A stretch of 64,000 bases of DNA, taken from assembly GCA_044869915.1 (NCBI GenBank), contig JBIOYB010000676.1, forward strand, positions 1-64,000, in the 5' to 3' direction. The DNA comes from Allorhizocola sp044869915 (GTDB lineage Bacteria > Actinomycetota > Actinomycetes > Mycobacteriales > Micromonosporaceae). The notes under the pieces are model-generated. The model made no database searches and had not been told where the DNA came from. It saw nothing but the letters and a program-made list of their open reading frames with translations. The position numbers were made by a program, and so were the translations under genes. Positions 16,858 through 25,095 of the stretch are shown here, piece after piece (position 1 is the first letter of the stretch; each line of letters opens with the position of its first letter).

Positions 16858-19715
16858 ACAACGGGTGTCGAATCTCGAGGAAGTGCTGGGCCGCTGTTCA
16901 AAGACGGCAGGTCGGAGCTGCGGTCAAGGAGCGTGCGGACCTCCTCGACGCGGTTGGCCAACTCCGGTCTGACCTGCCGCAGCGCGGCCAGGTCGGAGCG
17001 CGTGTCGAGGACTTGGGACCACAGGACGGCGCGGCCCGCTTCGAGTAACTCGGCGGCGCGTTGCGGGTCGCCGACGATGATAGCCACGGCGGATGCGTCG
17101 CTGGACACTCCTGTGGCTTCGGTGAGTTGGCGCTCCTGGTCGGCGCGGCTCAATGCTCGCCAGGCCAGGAGTGGCAGCAGTGGGAGGGCTCGTTCGTATC
17201 CCTCCAACGCCGTGTGCGGGTCGCCATCCTCAACGGCCATGCCGGCCCAGCGCAGCGCGGCGTCCAATCGCAGAGACGATGGCGCTGCTTGTGTGGCGGC
17301 CGTGCGGCGGGCTGTCTGCAGCGCCTCCGCCCGGTCTTGTGGGTCACCACGATAGAGCAGCGCCGTGCCGAGAAAATGAAGCCGCATCGCTTGTTCGGGC
17401 TCGTCTGAAGCTGTGTTCTGGACGACGTTTCGCAGCAGGGCGATCGCGTCCTCGATGTCCTCACGCGCGCCGGTGTGGCTGAAGCGGGTGGACAGCGCAC
17501 TGCCCAGCGCGGCGTGGTAGCGCAGCCGGCGCAGTGGCCCGACTTCGGGATCGTCACCGGCTGCGCGGACGACGGCGATGGACTCGTCGAGATCGGCTGT
17601 GTCCCGGGAATGCCGGTATCGGAAACCGAGCGCGTTGGCGAGGTTGAGCTGGACGCTGGGCCGTCTGGCGGCTGCGACCCACGTTGCGGCCGTTCGCAGT
17701 ACGGCGATCGCCTCGTCGAGGTCCGCCCGCCGGGTGGCTATGAGGTAGCGGCTGGTCAGGAGGTATCCAAGGTTGAGGCGCGCATTGGTGGCGTCGTCAC
17801 TGCCAGGCTCGCTGAGGCGCAACGCCTCCCGGCAGGCGCCGATGGCGTCGTCGAGATCTGTGCTCGAGCCGGTCAGATGGGATCGGAAGTGCAGGGCTGC
17901 CGCGAGATTGTTCAGCGTGCCCGGCCGGGCGAGTGCCGTGGCGCCGAGTGCGTTGAGGGCCTTCCGGATCTCGACGATCGCCTCATCCAGGTTTGCCGCG
18001 ACGCCGTAGCGCTCGTATCGGTCGGTCAGAGCCCGGCCCAGTGCCGAGCGGGTCAACTCCGCGCCGAACGTGCCCGGTGCGGCCAGCGTGACGGCCTCCC
18101 GCATGGCCGTGACGCCGCCGTCGAGGTCATTGGCGTCGCTGGTGCGCCGATACCGGTCGAGCAGAGCGCTGCCAAAGTTGTGGCTGGCTCGTGCGCGATC
18201 GGCATGCCCGATGGGCGTGATGTCCAGCGCGTGGCGCGACATCTCGACCGCGGCATCGGCGTCTGCGAGCCGGCCGAGCCGGTTGAACCGCAGCCGGAAA
18301 GCGTTACCGAGGTTGCCCAGCCAGTCGGGCAGCGCAGGATGGCCGGCCCCGTCGGCGACGGCCCGTCGGCCCAACGCCACCGACTCGTCGATGTCTTCCA
18401 GGTGGCCGTTGAGCAGGAAGCGGCTGAGATAGGCGGCCGACAGCATCGACATCGCGTGCGGGGCATCCGGGCCGCCGATATCCACCGCCGTGCGCAACAC
18501 CTGGATCGACTCGTCGAGAACGCCCGGGTCGCTGTCTCTTTCGTGCAGCACGATGAGCAAAGAGCCCAGGTTTGCCAGGTTCATCGCCTGTATCGGGTGG
18601 CCCGGCGGGATGAGATCGCGTGCGAGACGAGTCACGTCGATGGCCTCCAGGAGCGCGGCCGTGTCACCGGTCAACTCGTTGCGCTGGCCCAAAAAGCGGC
18701 CGAGGAACGTCAGCGCGCCAGCGCGCCGGATCTTGGAGTCGGTGGAGTCGTCATCGGACAGCCGCAGCAGGTCGAGCATTTCCCGGATCGCGGCCACCGC
18801 AGCGGTGTTGTCGGCGACGGATTGCCGGTCACCGGCGCGTTGCGAGAGCGCCGCGGCCCACGAAAACAGCGCGGCCGGCCGGGCCGGGTCCCCCACGGGA
18901 TGAACCGCGAGGCGCAGGCGCCCCAATGCCAGCGCCTGCTCGGTGGTGATCGGTCCGTGGCCGGGCGGAAGCTCGGCGATCTCGGCGCCGAGCTCTGCGG
19001 ACATCTCGTCGTCCACGGACTCCAGCAGCGCCTCCGCGAGGGCTACCCGGGACTCGATCGTGCCGGCGAGTTCGTACACCGTGAGCAATGTGTCGCCGAG
19101 AAGCTGGCGCAGGTGGGGGAGGTCCGGATCGTCATCAGGGACCTCCGCGAGCAGCGCACGGATCGTGGTGGCCGCGGCTTCGGCCTCGCCGACCCGACCG
19201 GTCAATCTGGCTTGTAGCGACCGGTAGTGCGCTTGGAGAACAGCCGCCCGCGACCTTACGGGATGCCCCGCCGGAGTCAGATCCATGGACAGCGTGAGGC
19301 CGTTGATGATCCGGTTGAGCCGGGCAAGGTCGTCGGAAGCGTCAGCGCTCAACGCGACCGTCATGGAAAAGAAGAGTCCTGCCCAACTCTCGCGCTGGCC
19401 ATCGTCCACATCGGCCAGCGTCCGCGGGTCGTCAAGGGCGTCGATCGCCATGCCCAGCACCTCGGGACGCTGCCGGGGATCGATCGCCGCCACCTGATCG
19501 GCCAGGTCGATCGCCGTGGCGAGATGCTGCGGGTCATCCGAGGCAAAGAAGCGACACCACATCAGGTCCGCCAGCAGGGGCAGGTCAGTGCCGGCCCCCA
19601 ACAGCAAGGCCGCGTGGCGATCCGTCTCGATGGAAAACAGCCCGTCGCTGTCTTCGTTGGCGTAGTACGCGTCAACCTGGGCCTGAATCGCCGTGCGAGC
19701 CGCAGCGGGGGTCAC
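16854..19715 (-). CDS. long tetratricopeptide-repeat protein of the TPR-CHAT type without a CHAT domain
   Basis: 953 residues from GTG 19715, or up to 1017 from 19907. Residues after about 280 consist of degenerate TPRs with the pattern LDEAI..LR.A....P......NLG..L..RY, at least ten units, as in actinobacterial TPR-CHAT proteins. The last part (ELLEAGRAVLWSQVLDTRSDL) is the linker that in those proteins leads into a CHAT caspase-like protease. Here the protein stops about 40 residues later (PALPRDSTPVV) with no CHAT His/Cys. It is divergent from an EACC1-like/caspase pair 313 bp away. It may be the sensor half of a split system, or a truncated gene whose 3' end was lost where the condensation gene now abuts. 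Confidence 0.8.
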   Translation of the reverse strand: MTPAAARTAIQAQVDAYYANEDSDGLFSIETDRHAALLLGAGTDLPLLADLMWCRFFASDDPQHLATAIDLADQVAAIDPRQRPEVLGMAIDALDDPRTLADVDDGQRESWAGLFFSMTVALSADASDDLARLNRIINGLTLSMDLTPAGHPVRSRAAVLQAHYRSLQARLTGRVGEAEAAATTIRALLAEVPDDDPDLPHLRQLLGDTLLTVYELAGTIESRVALAEALLESVDDEMSAELGAEIAELPPGHGPITTEQALALGRLRLAVHPVGDPARPAALFSWAAALSQRAGDRQSVADNTAAVAAIREMLDLLRLSDDDSTDSKIRRAGALTFLGRFLGQRNELTGDTAALLEAIDVTRLARDLIPPGHPIQAMNLANLGSLLIVLHERDSDPGVLDESIQVLRTAVDIGGPDAPHAMSMLSAAYLSRFLLNGHLEDIDESVALGRRAVADGAGHPALPDWLGNLGNAFRLRFNRLGRLADADAAVEMSRHALDITPIGHADRARASHNFGSALLDRYRRTSDANDLDGGVTAMREAVTLAAPGTFGAELTRSALGRALTDRYERYGVAANLDEAIVEIRKALNALGATALARPGTLNNLAAALHFRSHLTGSSTDLDDAIGACREALRLSEPGSDDATNARLNLGYLLTSRYLIATRRADLDEAIAVLRTAATWVAAARRPSVQLNLANALGFRYRHSRDTADLDESIAVVRAAGDDPEVGPLRRLRYHAALGSALSTRFSHTGAREDIEDAIALLRNVVQNTASDEPEQAMRLHFLGTALLYRGDPQDRAEALQTARRTAATQAAPSSLRLDAALRWAGMAVEDGDPHTALEGYERALPLLPLLAWRALSRADQERQLTEATGVSSDASAVAIIVGDPQRAAELLEAGRAVLWSQVLDTRSDLAALRQVRPELANRVEEVRTLLDRSSDLPSLNSGPALPRDSTPVV

Positions 19716-20028
19716 ACACCCAACGTACAAGCAAGCGGCTCGGTGAGGCTGGGAAGGTCGGGTGGGCGCGGGTGTCGCCGTTACACGGGCCGTCCCGTGT
19801 CCAAGGTGGCCAAAAGGAACTGCCGGTGCGCGGCGGGCGCAGGTGTGCTGGATGACTTCGGCGCTATCGGCCCGCTGGTGCGCTTTCAGGTGGACGATCA
19901 TGCGCAAACTGTCATGTTGTCGGCTGCACGCATAGGCGTCGGTGTCTATGTTGTGTGCACGTCGGGCCGAAGGTGGGAAGAATGGATCCAGTGCACAAAA
20001 GCACGAGCTGGGCGCACGAGTCGAGTTG
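19716..20028. other. intergenic region between divergent TPR and EACC1-like/caspase genes
   Basis: 313 bp holding the promoters of both divergent units. I see one perfect inverted repeat (19783-19800) and no convincing gene. The frame of the EACC1-like gene stays open back to 19942, so part of this stretch may be coding if that gene starts earlier. Confidence 0.6.
19783..19800. promoter_or_regulatory. inverted repeat in the TPR/caspase divergent promoter
   Basis: ACACGGG, four bases, CCCGTGT: perfect 7-bp arms. Position between the two divergent units suits an operator controlling both. No regulator gene is adjacent. Confidence 0.4.
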
Positions 20029-20385
20029 ATGATCCGGCCGGCGACCGGCCGGTTTCATCCAGATGATCCACGGTGGGCCCACGATGTAAAAGCTCTGGAG
20101 CAAGCCTTGCGCGCCAGAATGGATACTCCTCATACGCATCCCCAAGCCGGGATGAAGGGACGGGGTGACGCCACGCAGGCCATCGTTATCACGATCACAT
20201 CGCTGAACCTCCTTGGCCACGCGGTTGATGTCCTGAAAACCTGGCTTGCGCGTGATCGGGAGCGATCATTTCGCTGTACCGTCAATTCAGGGCACGCGAG
20301 TGCCGAGATCGAGGTGAAGGGGCACGACGAAGCGGCTACACATCGCCTTGTGGCTAGCGTCCGCGACCTGCTTGAGCCCAGATGA
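20029..20385 (+). CDS. EACC1-like small adaptor of an effector-coupled conflict system
   Basis: 118 residues from ATG 20029; the frame is open to GTG 19942 (147 residues). The architecture fits the 'effector-associated constant component 1' (EACC1) family: a leading helix (DPRWAHDVKALEQALRA), a hydrophobic segment (IVITITSLNLLGHAVDVLKTWL), then a short beta-rich tail (RCTVNSGHASAEIEVKG) and a final helix (EAATHRLVASVRDLL). EACC1 proteins are known from comparative genomics as the invariant partner encoded next to variable effectors such as caspases. The stop overlaps the caspase start as ATGA. Assigned by pattern and context without a profile search. Confidence 0.6.
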   Translation: MIRPATGRFHPDDPRWAHDVKALEQALRARMDTPHTHPQAGMKGRGDATQAIVITITSLNLLGHAVDVLKTWLARDRERSFRCTVNSGHASAEIEVKGHDEAATHRLVASVRDLLEPR

Positions 20386-22193
20386 TCGCGCAAGAGTTGC
20401 GCTATCGCGCTCTGCTCATCGGCAATGCCTGGTACACAGGGGGTCTTGCCGACCTCAAGGGACCAGAACATGACGTTGAACTGCTAAGTGCGGCTTTGAC
20501 AAACCGTCGTTGGGGGCTTTTTCGGTCCGCTGATGTGTCCTGCATGTTCGGGCGGCCGGAAACGGAGGCACGTAAACGGATTGAACAATTCTTTTCCGCG
20601 GCTCGCCACGAGGATGTGTTATTCCTCTACTTCAGCGGACATGGCGAGTTGTTTGGTGATGATCTCTTTCTTTGTACCGAGGAGACCGACCTCAGTAACC
20701 TGCGGACGACCGCTATCCCGGCGAGACTGATCAGCGAGTGTGCCGAATGGACTCCCGCGCGACGTAAGGTCATAGTGCTGGATTGCTGCCACAGCGGTGC
20801 TTTCAAGTCCAGTTTGGACTACTCGCAGCTATATGGCGAAGGGCGCTTCGTCCTCACCAGCACATACCGCATAGGAAACTCGCGCGACGCATCGGTCGAC
20901 GGCCGGCCCGGCCCATTCACCGAGTGCCTGGCGGCTGCTCTGCGCAGCAAGGCATCCGACGATGAAGGGATCGTTACGTTTTCCGCGGTCCGCCGCTATG
21001 TCACCGAAGAACTGAGGAAGGCGACATCCCAGCGAGCGGGTTCGCAAGGCGACCATTTCGGAGATCTAATGCTAGCGCGTCGGCAGACACCGGCGGCATC
21101 TGGAGGGGTCAAAGGCGCCGTGCGGGCCAGTGCCGGCGAGCACTCGAAGGCGGCCGGCGACGAAAAGACTGCGCTACAAGAATTGGAGTGGCCCGTTACA
21201 CCAACGGTTGACCAGGCAAGCGTCGCCCTGTCCCAATGGGCGGACGGCCGATGGTACCTCCCTAGGCAGATGATCCGTGCGGTCACGCAGGTGCGAGACG
21301 CCAGCGTCGCGCGGCTTACCGTGACGACGGTGAAACAAGAAAGCCGCAGCGAGAGAGAAGTGACGGCCCCAAGCCGCATCCAGTTACTTCCCGAACTCCG
21401 GTACACCGGCCCTATCGCGCACGCGGTTACGCCTGTAGACCATGAAGCGCGACTATGGGAAAACTGTAACTTTAAAGGATGGCGTCGAGGAAGCGAACAG
21501 AACAAGGCGTGCGGCGTTTGCCCGGAGGCCTCTGGGCGAATGAAATGCCGCAGCTGCAATGGAAGAGGCACAGTAAAGAGGTCTGTCCAGTACCAGCCAG
21601 AGGGTAACACTGTGGCGCGGCATCGGGCTCAGCAGTACGACATAGAAACACCTTGCGGTGGCTGCTATGGGAAAGGGTTGTCCGCATGCAGGCGATGTGG
21701 TGGGACTGGGAAGTTGAAGACTGTGGTGAAGGGAAGGGTGGTCAGGCAGGCGGAGGTGAAAGAGGCGTACGTCACCGAACGGGACGATTCGAAGCGGGCG
21801 GGACCTTACCAATCTCATGGCAGCCTTGAAGATATTGACCTCTCCGGCATTCCCGACTCGATACGCGAGAAACTCGAAGACAAGTGGGATGAGTTGACCA
21901 AGCCCGCGCGAGCCTTCGGCTGGAGGTTCAGATCCGACCTGGCTATCCTTCCACGGTCTGTAGCGGAGTTCGACGACGGCAATACCATCCGGCACGCCAT
22001 GCTCTATGGGCGAAACCTCGACGTTGCCATGCGGAAGCGAGAGGTGCTCGCGATCTTCTGTGTGACGGCATTGGCCGCCTTCCGCAGATGGATACCCAGG
22101 CTGTTTCGGCAGGCAAAGCGCAAGCCTGCATACATTGCACTACTGTTCGCGGCGGTCTCGCTGTTAGTCCTTCTGCTCGTGGCGACGCGATAG
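20382..22193 (+). CDS. caspase-fold protease with DnaJ-type Cys-rich region and C-terminal membrane anchor
   Basis: 603 residues. An N-terminal caspase (C14) domain spans about residues 5-235: catalytic His87 in YFSGHGE and Cys136 in VLDCCHSGAF, with TSTYRIGNS and GPFTECLAAAL typical of bacterial caspases. Residues 377-439 hold four CxxC pairs (C377/C380, C389/C392, C425/C428, C436/C439), two followed by GxG, the DnaJ zinc-finger pattern. Residues 584-602 form one transmembrane helix ending the protein. It therefore looks like a membrane-tethered protease with a chaperone-like zinc module as sensor or substrate binder. At least three TTA leucine codons (20619, 21384, 22164) and lower GC than its neighbours suggest transfer and possible bldA control. 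Confidence 0.85.
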   Translation: MIAQELRYRALLIGNAWYTGGLADLKGPEHDVELLSAALTNRRWGLFRSADVSCMFGRPETEARKRIEQFFSAARHEDVLFLYFSGHGELFGDDLFLCTEETDLSNLRTTAIPARLISECAEWTPARRKVIVLDCCHSGAFKSSLDYSQLYGEGRFVLTSTYRIGNSRDASVDGRPGPFTECLAAALRSKASDDEGIVTFSAVRRYVTEELRKATSQRAGSQGDHFGDLMLARRQTPAASGGVKGAVRASAGEHSKAAGDEKTALQELEWPVTPTVDQASVALSQWADGRWYLPRQMIRAVTQVRDASVARLTVTTVKQESRSEREVTAPSRIQLLPELRYTGPIAHAVTPVDHEARLWENCNFKGWRRGSEQNKACGVCPEASGRMKCRSCNGRGTVKRSVQYQPEGNTVARHRAQQYDIETPCGGCYGKGLSACRRCGGTGKLKTVVKGRVVRQAEVKEAYVTERDDSKRAGPYQSHGSLEDIDLSGIPDSIREKLEDKWDELTKPARAFGWRFRSDLAILPRSVAEFDDGNTIRHAMLYGRNLDVAMRKREVLAIFCVTALAAFRRWIPRLFRQAKRKPAYIALLFAAVSLLVLLLVATR

Positions 22194-22287
22194 CCCGATT
22201 GCTCAGTGCCCGCATGTCGCGCGCCACGAGCACGAGTTCCGGCGAAGATCTTGTGGGGCCGGGTCCGGTAGGGCTCAGCCGGCAAGG

Positions 22288-22839
22288 CTAGCCATGGGAT
22301 CGCAGGCCCGCGACAAACACGGAGATGATCCGTTCCTGGGCCGCCATATTGGGAGCGACCTTCTCCATTGCCATGGAAGCGCCATAGAGCAGCCCGATCA
22401 GGTCGGTGACCTGAACATCGGATCGGACCGTGCCCTCTTGCTTGGCCTGCTTGAGCAGGTCATCGAGCGCCCGCCACAGCGCCGTCGCCGGGGCCGCGGC
22501 AGCCGTGTCCACCTCGACGCCTGCCTGCGACAGGGCATCGGCCAGGGCTTTCTTGTTCGCACTCTGCGCGACGGCGCTGCGGAAGAACACAAACAGGGCC
22601 TCTCCCGGTCGCTGCGCGACGGACAGCGCCTCGGCTTCGGCGACCAAACGGTCCAGCCGCGCCACAAAAACCGCACGCAGCAGATCCTCTTTTGCCGGAA
22701 AGTGCCGAAACAGCGTGCCGATCCCCACCCCTGCCACCCTGGCGATCTCCTCGGTCGACGCGGCCACGCCCTTGGCCGCGAAGACCTCCTCGGCGGCCTC
22801 AAGCAACCTGGCCCGGTTACGCAATGCGTCAACTCGCAC
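22288..22839 (-). CDS. TetR-family repressor
   Basis: 183 residues from GTG 22839; a start up to 22893 is possible but would run through the operator. The N-terminal helix-turn-helix is clear (ASTEEIARVAGVGIGTLFRHF), followed by an all-helical ligand domain. Divergent from the SnoaL-like gene, with two palindromes between them at 22857-22872 and 22882-22897. The usual arrangement is repression of both genes with release by a small ligand; the ligand is unknown. Confidence 0.88.
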   Translation of the reverse strand: MRVDALRNRARLLEAAEEVFAAKGVAASTEEIARVAGVGIGTLFRHFPAKEDLLRAVFVARLDRLVAEAEALSVAQRPGEALFVFFRSAVAQSANKKALADALSQAGVEVDTAAAAPATALWRALDDLLKQAKQEGTVRSDVQVTDLIGLLYGASMAMEKVAPNMAAQERIISVFVAGLRSHG

Positions 22840-22856
22840 GACAATACCTCGACAAA

Positions 22857-22897
22857 CGGAGTGATCAGTCCGTATAGTTTCCGGAGTAAGCACTCCG
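22857..22897. promoter_or_regulatory. paired TetR-type operators
   Basis: A perfect palindrome CGGAGT-AAGC-ACTCCG at 22882-22897 and an imperfect copy CGGAGT-GATC-AGTCCG at 22857-22872, 25 bp apart centre to centre. A TATAGT hexamer (22874-22879) lies between them and could be a -10 element. They sit between the divergent TetR and SnoaL-like genes. Confidence 0.65.
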
Positions 22898-22912
22898 ATT
22901 GTAGGGGATCAC

Positions 22913-23305
22913 ATGACACCCAAAGAATTGCACGCCCGGCTGCTCGCGGGGATCACGCAACAGCGGTGGGGCGAGCTGGCCGACCTATACGCCGAAAACA
23001 CCGTGGTGGACATGCCGTTTGGCAACCAGCACATCGAAGGCCGGGAAACCGTCCGAGCCCACTTCAGCCGAGCCGCGCAGGGACCGCTGCAACTGCGCGC
23101 ACGCGACATCGTCTTCCATGAAACCGCCGATCCCGAGGTCGTCATCGCCGAATGGGTCTACGACGGCGCTATCACGACCACCGGCCACCGGTTCTCCGCC
23201 GCAAACGTCCAGGTCCTACGGGTGCGCGACGGCCTCATCGTCGAATCCCGCGACTACCACGACCACGCCGCACTCACGGCGGCACTCACCGCAGCCACCG
23301 AGTAA
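22913..23305 (+). CDS. SnoaL-like (NTF2-fold) protein
   Basis: 130-residue cone-shaped alpha+beta protein of the SnoaL/ketosteroid-isomerase-like group, recognised from the helical start (ELHARLLAGI), the LYAENTVVDMPFG strand turn, GRETVRAHF and the C-terminal RVRDGLIVESRDYHDHAAL. Family members bind or isomerise small hydrophobic molecules. GTAGGGG precedes the ATG at 22913. It is probably repressed by the divergent TetR. Followed by a GCCGGC hairpin, so likely monocistronic. Confidence 0.82.
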   Translation: MTPKELHARLLAGITQQRWGELADLYAENTVVDMPFGNQHIEGRETVRAHFSRAAQGPLQLRARDIVFHETADPEVVIAEWVYDGAITTTGHRFSAANVQVLRVRDGLIVESRDYHDHAALTAALTAATE

Positions 23306-23323
23306 GCCGGCGTTTCAGCCGGC
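23306..23323 (+). terminator. hairpin after the SnoaL-like gene
   Basis: GCCGGC-GTTTCA-GCCGGC begins one base after the TAA stop: a 6-bp GC stem with a 6-base loop and no U tract, as is common in actinomycete terminators. Confidence 0.4.
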
Positions 23324-23380
23324 CCCCGGATCGTGTCGTGGAGGGTGCAAACCCAACCTGCCAGACATAGATTGTTCTCC

Positions 23381-24364
23381 ATGCATTCACGCCCATTGCC
23401 CATCCTGGCCGGTATCCTGCTTGCTCTCACCGGAGTGCTCGGCGTCCATCAGGCGACAGCGGCACAGACCCCGCAGGCGGCAGCCGTGATCGCCGCGCCC
23501 GTCACGTTGCGGATCGGGACCTGGAACATCTGCGGCGAATACAACGGGTGTCCCAACGTGACCCGGTTCCAGGCCAAGGCCGACATGGTCTACAACCTGG
23601 TGAAGAGGAACTTCCTGCATGCCGTGCTGCTGTCCGAGGTGTGCGAGTGGCACGTCAGCGAGCTCCTGCGCCAGTTTCGGCTGGTCGACCCCAGCTGGGA
23701 CGCGCAGTTCCAACCGGTTCGGCAGATCGACACGGCCGGTGGCTGGATCGCCCGGCGGACCCGCGTCTGCGACCGTCCTGAATGGTCGAACGTGACCGGC
23801 GACAAGCACGTGCTCGGCATCGCGGTGCTGTCCAACGGCGGCTTCGACCAGCCGACCGTGTATGAGCTGCCGACGCCGGCCTCGCCGCAGTTCATCACCG
23901 ACACGCCGATGGTGTGCGTCCGGAAGATCAGCCCGGCCGTGCGACTGTGCGAGGCGCACTTCACCTCGCCCGGTAACGACCCGAACGAAACCTGGCGCAG
24001 AGCGCAGGTCGCCAGGGTCGCCGAGATCGTCGCGTCCTTCGGCGCGGACCGGATCGTGTTCGGCGGCGACCTCAATGCCCTGCCGCCTGACCGTGGCGGT
24101 GGCACGATCCTCGCGCCGCTCTACGCGCAGCTGCGCGAGTGCGCACAGGTCAACGCCGACAACAACCCGAGCACCCCGGACGCGCGGACAGGCCCGGACA
24201 CGGCACGCTGGACGGGCGGCACGGGGAAGATCGACTACCTGTTCGTCCGCTCGCAGCAGACGCTCGGCCCCGGCCTGGTGTCCGCGTGCACCACGCAGTC
24301 ACCGGACGCCACCACGACGCCCAACTCCGACCACGCCCCGGTGTTCGGCACGTTCCTGCTCTGA
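23381..24364 (+). CDS. secreted endonuclease/exonuclease/phosphatase-family protein
   Basis: 327 residues. An N-terminal signal peptide (MHSRPLPILAGILLALTGVL, cleavage near VHQATAA) precedes an EEP/DNase I-like fold: GTWNICGEYNG (metal Asn), LLSEVCEW (catalytic Glu), FGGDLNALPPD and a terminal SDHAPVFG. Members hydrolyse phosphodiesters in nucleic acids or phospholipids; an extracellular nuclease is most likely. The fold is complete, so it should be active. ATG 23381 is chosen because the signal peptide starts there. It faces the next gene tail-to-tail across a hairpin. Confidence 0.85.
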   Translation: MHSRPLPILAGILLALTGVLGVHQATAAQTPQAAAVIAAPVTLRIGTWNICGEYNGCPNVTRFQAKADMVYNLVKRNFLHAVLLSEVCEWHVSELLRQFRLVDPSWDAQFQPVRQIDTAGGWIARRTRVCDRPEWSNVTGDKHVLGIAVLSNGGFDQPTVYELPTPASPQFITDTPMVCVRKISPAVRLCEAHFTSPGNDPNETWRRAQVARVAEIVASFGADRIVFGGDLNALPPDRGGGTILAPLYAQLRECAQVNADNNPSTPDARTGPDTARWTGGTGKIDYLFVRSQQTLGPGLVSACTTQSPDATTTPNSDHAPVFGTFLL

Positions 24365-24451
24365 CGTCACTGCACAGTGGACAGACGTTGGTCACGGGCT
24401 GCCGGTTAGCCGATCGGTGCTTGTGAAAGCCGCGGCACCGGCCTGACAACA

Positions 24452-24477
24452 GGTGAAGGCCGGGACCGTCCTTCACC
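24452..24477. terminator. bidirectional hairpin between convergent genes
   Basis: GGTGAAGG and CCTTCACC form perfect 8-bp arms around a 10-base GC-rich loop, located between the 3' ends of the EEP gene (plus) and the secreted-protein gene (minus). Confidence 0.55.
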
Positions 24478-24492
24478 ATCGCGAGTGGCCGG

Positions 24493-25095
24493 TCAGTCGA
24501 GCGGGCCGCTGTGGCACCAGCAATATCCGGCGGAGGTCTCCCCGCCGTAGGCGTCGGACACGGTCACCGAGATGTACATTTCGCTCGGTGCCCGGCAGCT
24601 GATGTCGAGCCAGTGCTTGTCGTTGAAGAAGGTCCGCAGGTTGCCGTCCACGGTCCACCGGATGCTTACCGGAGGGGTGCCTCCATCGTAGGTGAGCATG
24701 CACCGCATCCGGCTTCCGCCCGAGCTGCATATCGTGTACAAGTTGGCGATCCTCGCCCCGGTGCAGGTCACGAAGAAGTTGCCGGTGAACCTCTCGCCGG
24801 GTGGCGGCGGTGGGGTCAGGCGGAGGTCGTAACTGAGCGCGTACGTCACACCGGGGGTGCACGACATTTCCATGCCCGTGGAGCTTCCCGAGTTGCTGTA
24901 CGGATCCGCGTTGACAAACCATTGCATGGACAGGATTTCCATGCCCGCGGGCACATTGATCCCGCAAGTGATGCTGTTGGGCTCGTATCGGCAGGTGGGG
25001 GTGAGCTCCGTCGCGCCGGCGGGGGTGGCTCCCGCCAGCGGGCCTACGGCTGCGGTGACCAACGCCAGGAAGACTGCGGTCAATCGACGGCGCAT
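24493..25095 (-). CDS. secreted Cys-rich protein of unknown function
   Basis: 200 residues with a classical signal peptide (MRRRLTAVFLALVTAAVGPL, cleavage near AGATPAGA). The mature part holds about ten cysteines (such as CRYEPNSITC, CTPGV, CSSGGSRMRC, CWCHSG), suggesting disulphide-bonded beta structure, with a PVSIRWTVDG segment reminiscent of Ig-like folds. I do not recognise the family. AAGGAGA precedes ATG 25095. A KstR2-type operator lies 192 bp upstream, but a second promoter for the divergent ABC operon is the likelier target. Confidence 0.7.
   Translation of the reverse strand: MRRRLTAVFLALVTAAVGPLAGATPAGATELTPTCRYEPNSITCGINVPAGMEILSMQWFVNADPYSNSGSSTGMEMSCTPGVTYALSYDLRLTPPPPPGERFTGNFFVTCTGARIANLYTICSSGGSRMRCMLTYDGGTPPVSIRWTVDGNLRTFFNDKHWLDISCRAPSEMYISVTVSDAYGGETSAGYCWCHSGPLD

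Noticed and set aside
19227..20066. 279-codon plus-strand open frame across the TPR/caspase gap
   Set aside because: Mostly antisense to the TPR gene and without recognisable motifs.
23381..25095. EEP protein and secreted Cys-rich protein as part of the caspase system
   Set aside because: They are separated by the TetR/SnoaL unit and have their own hairpins; no coupling to the caspase genes is seen.
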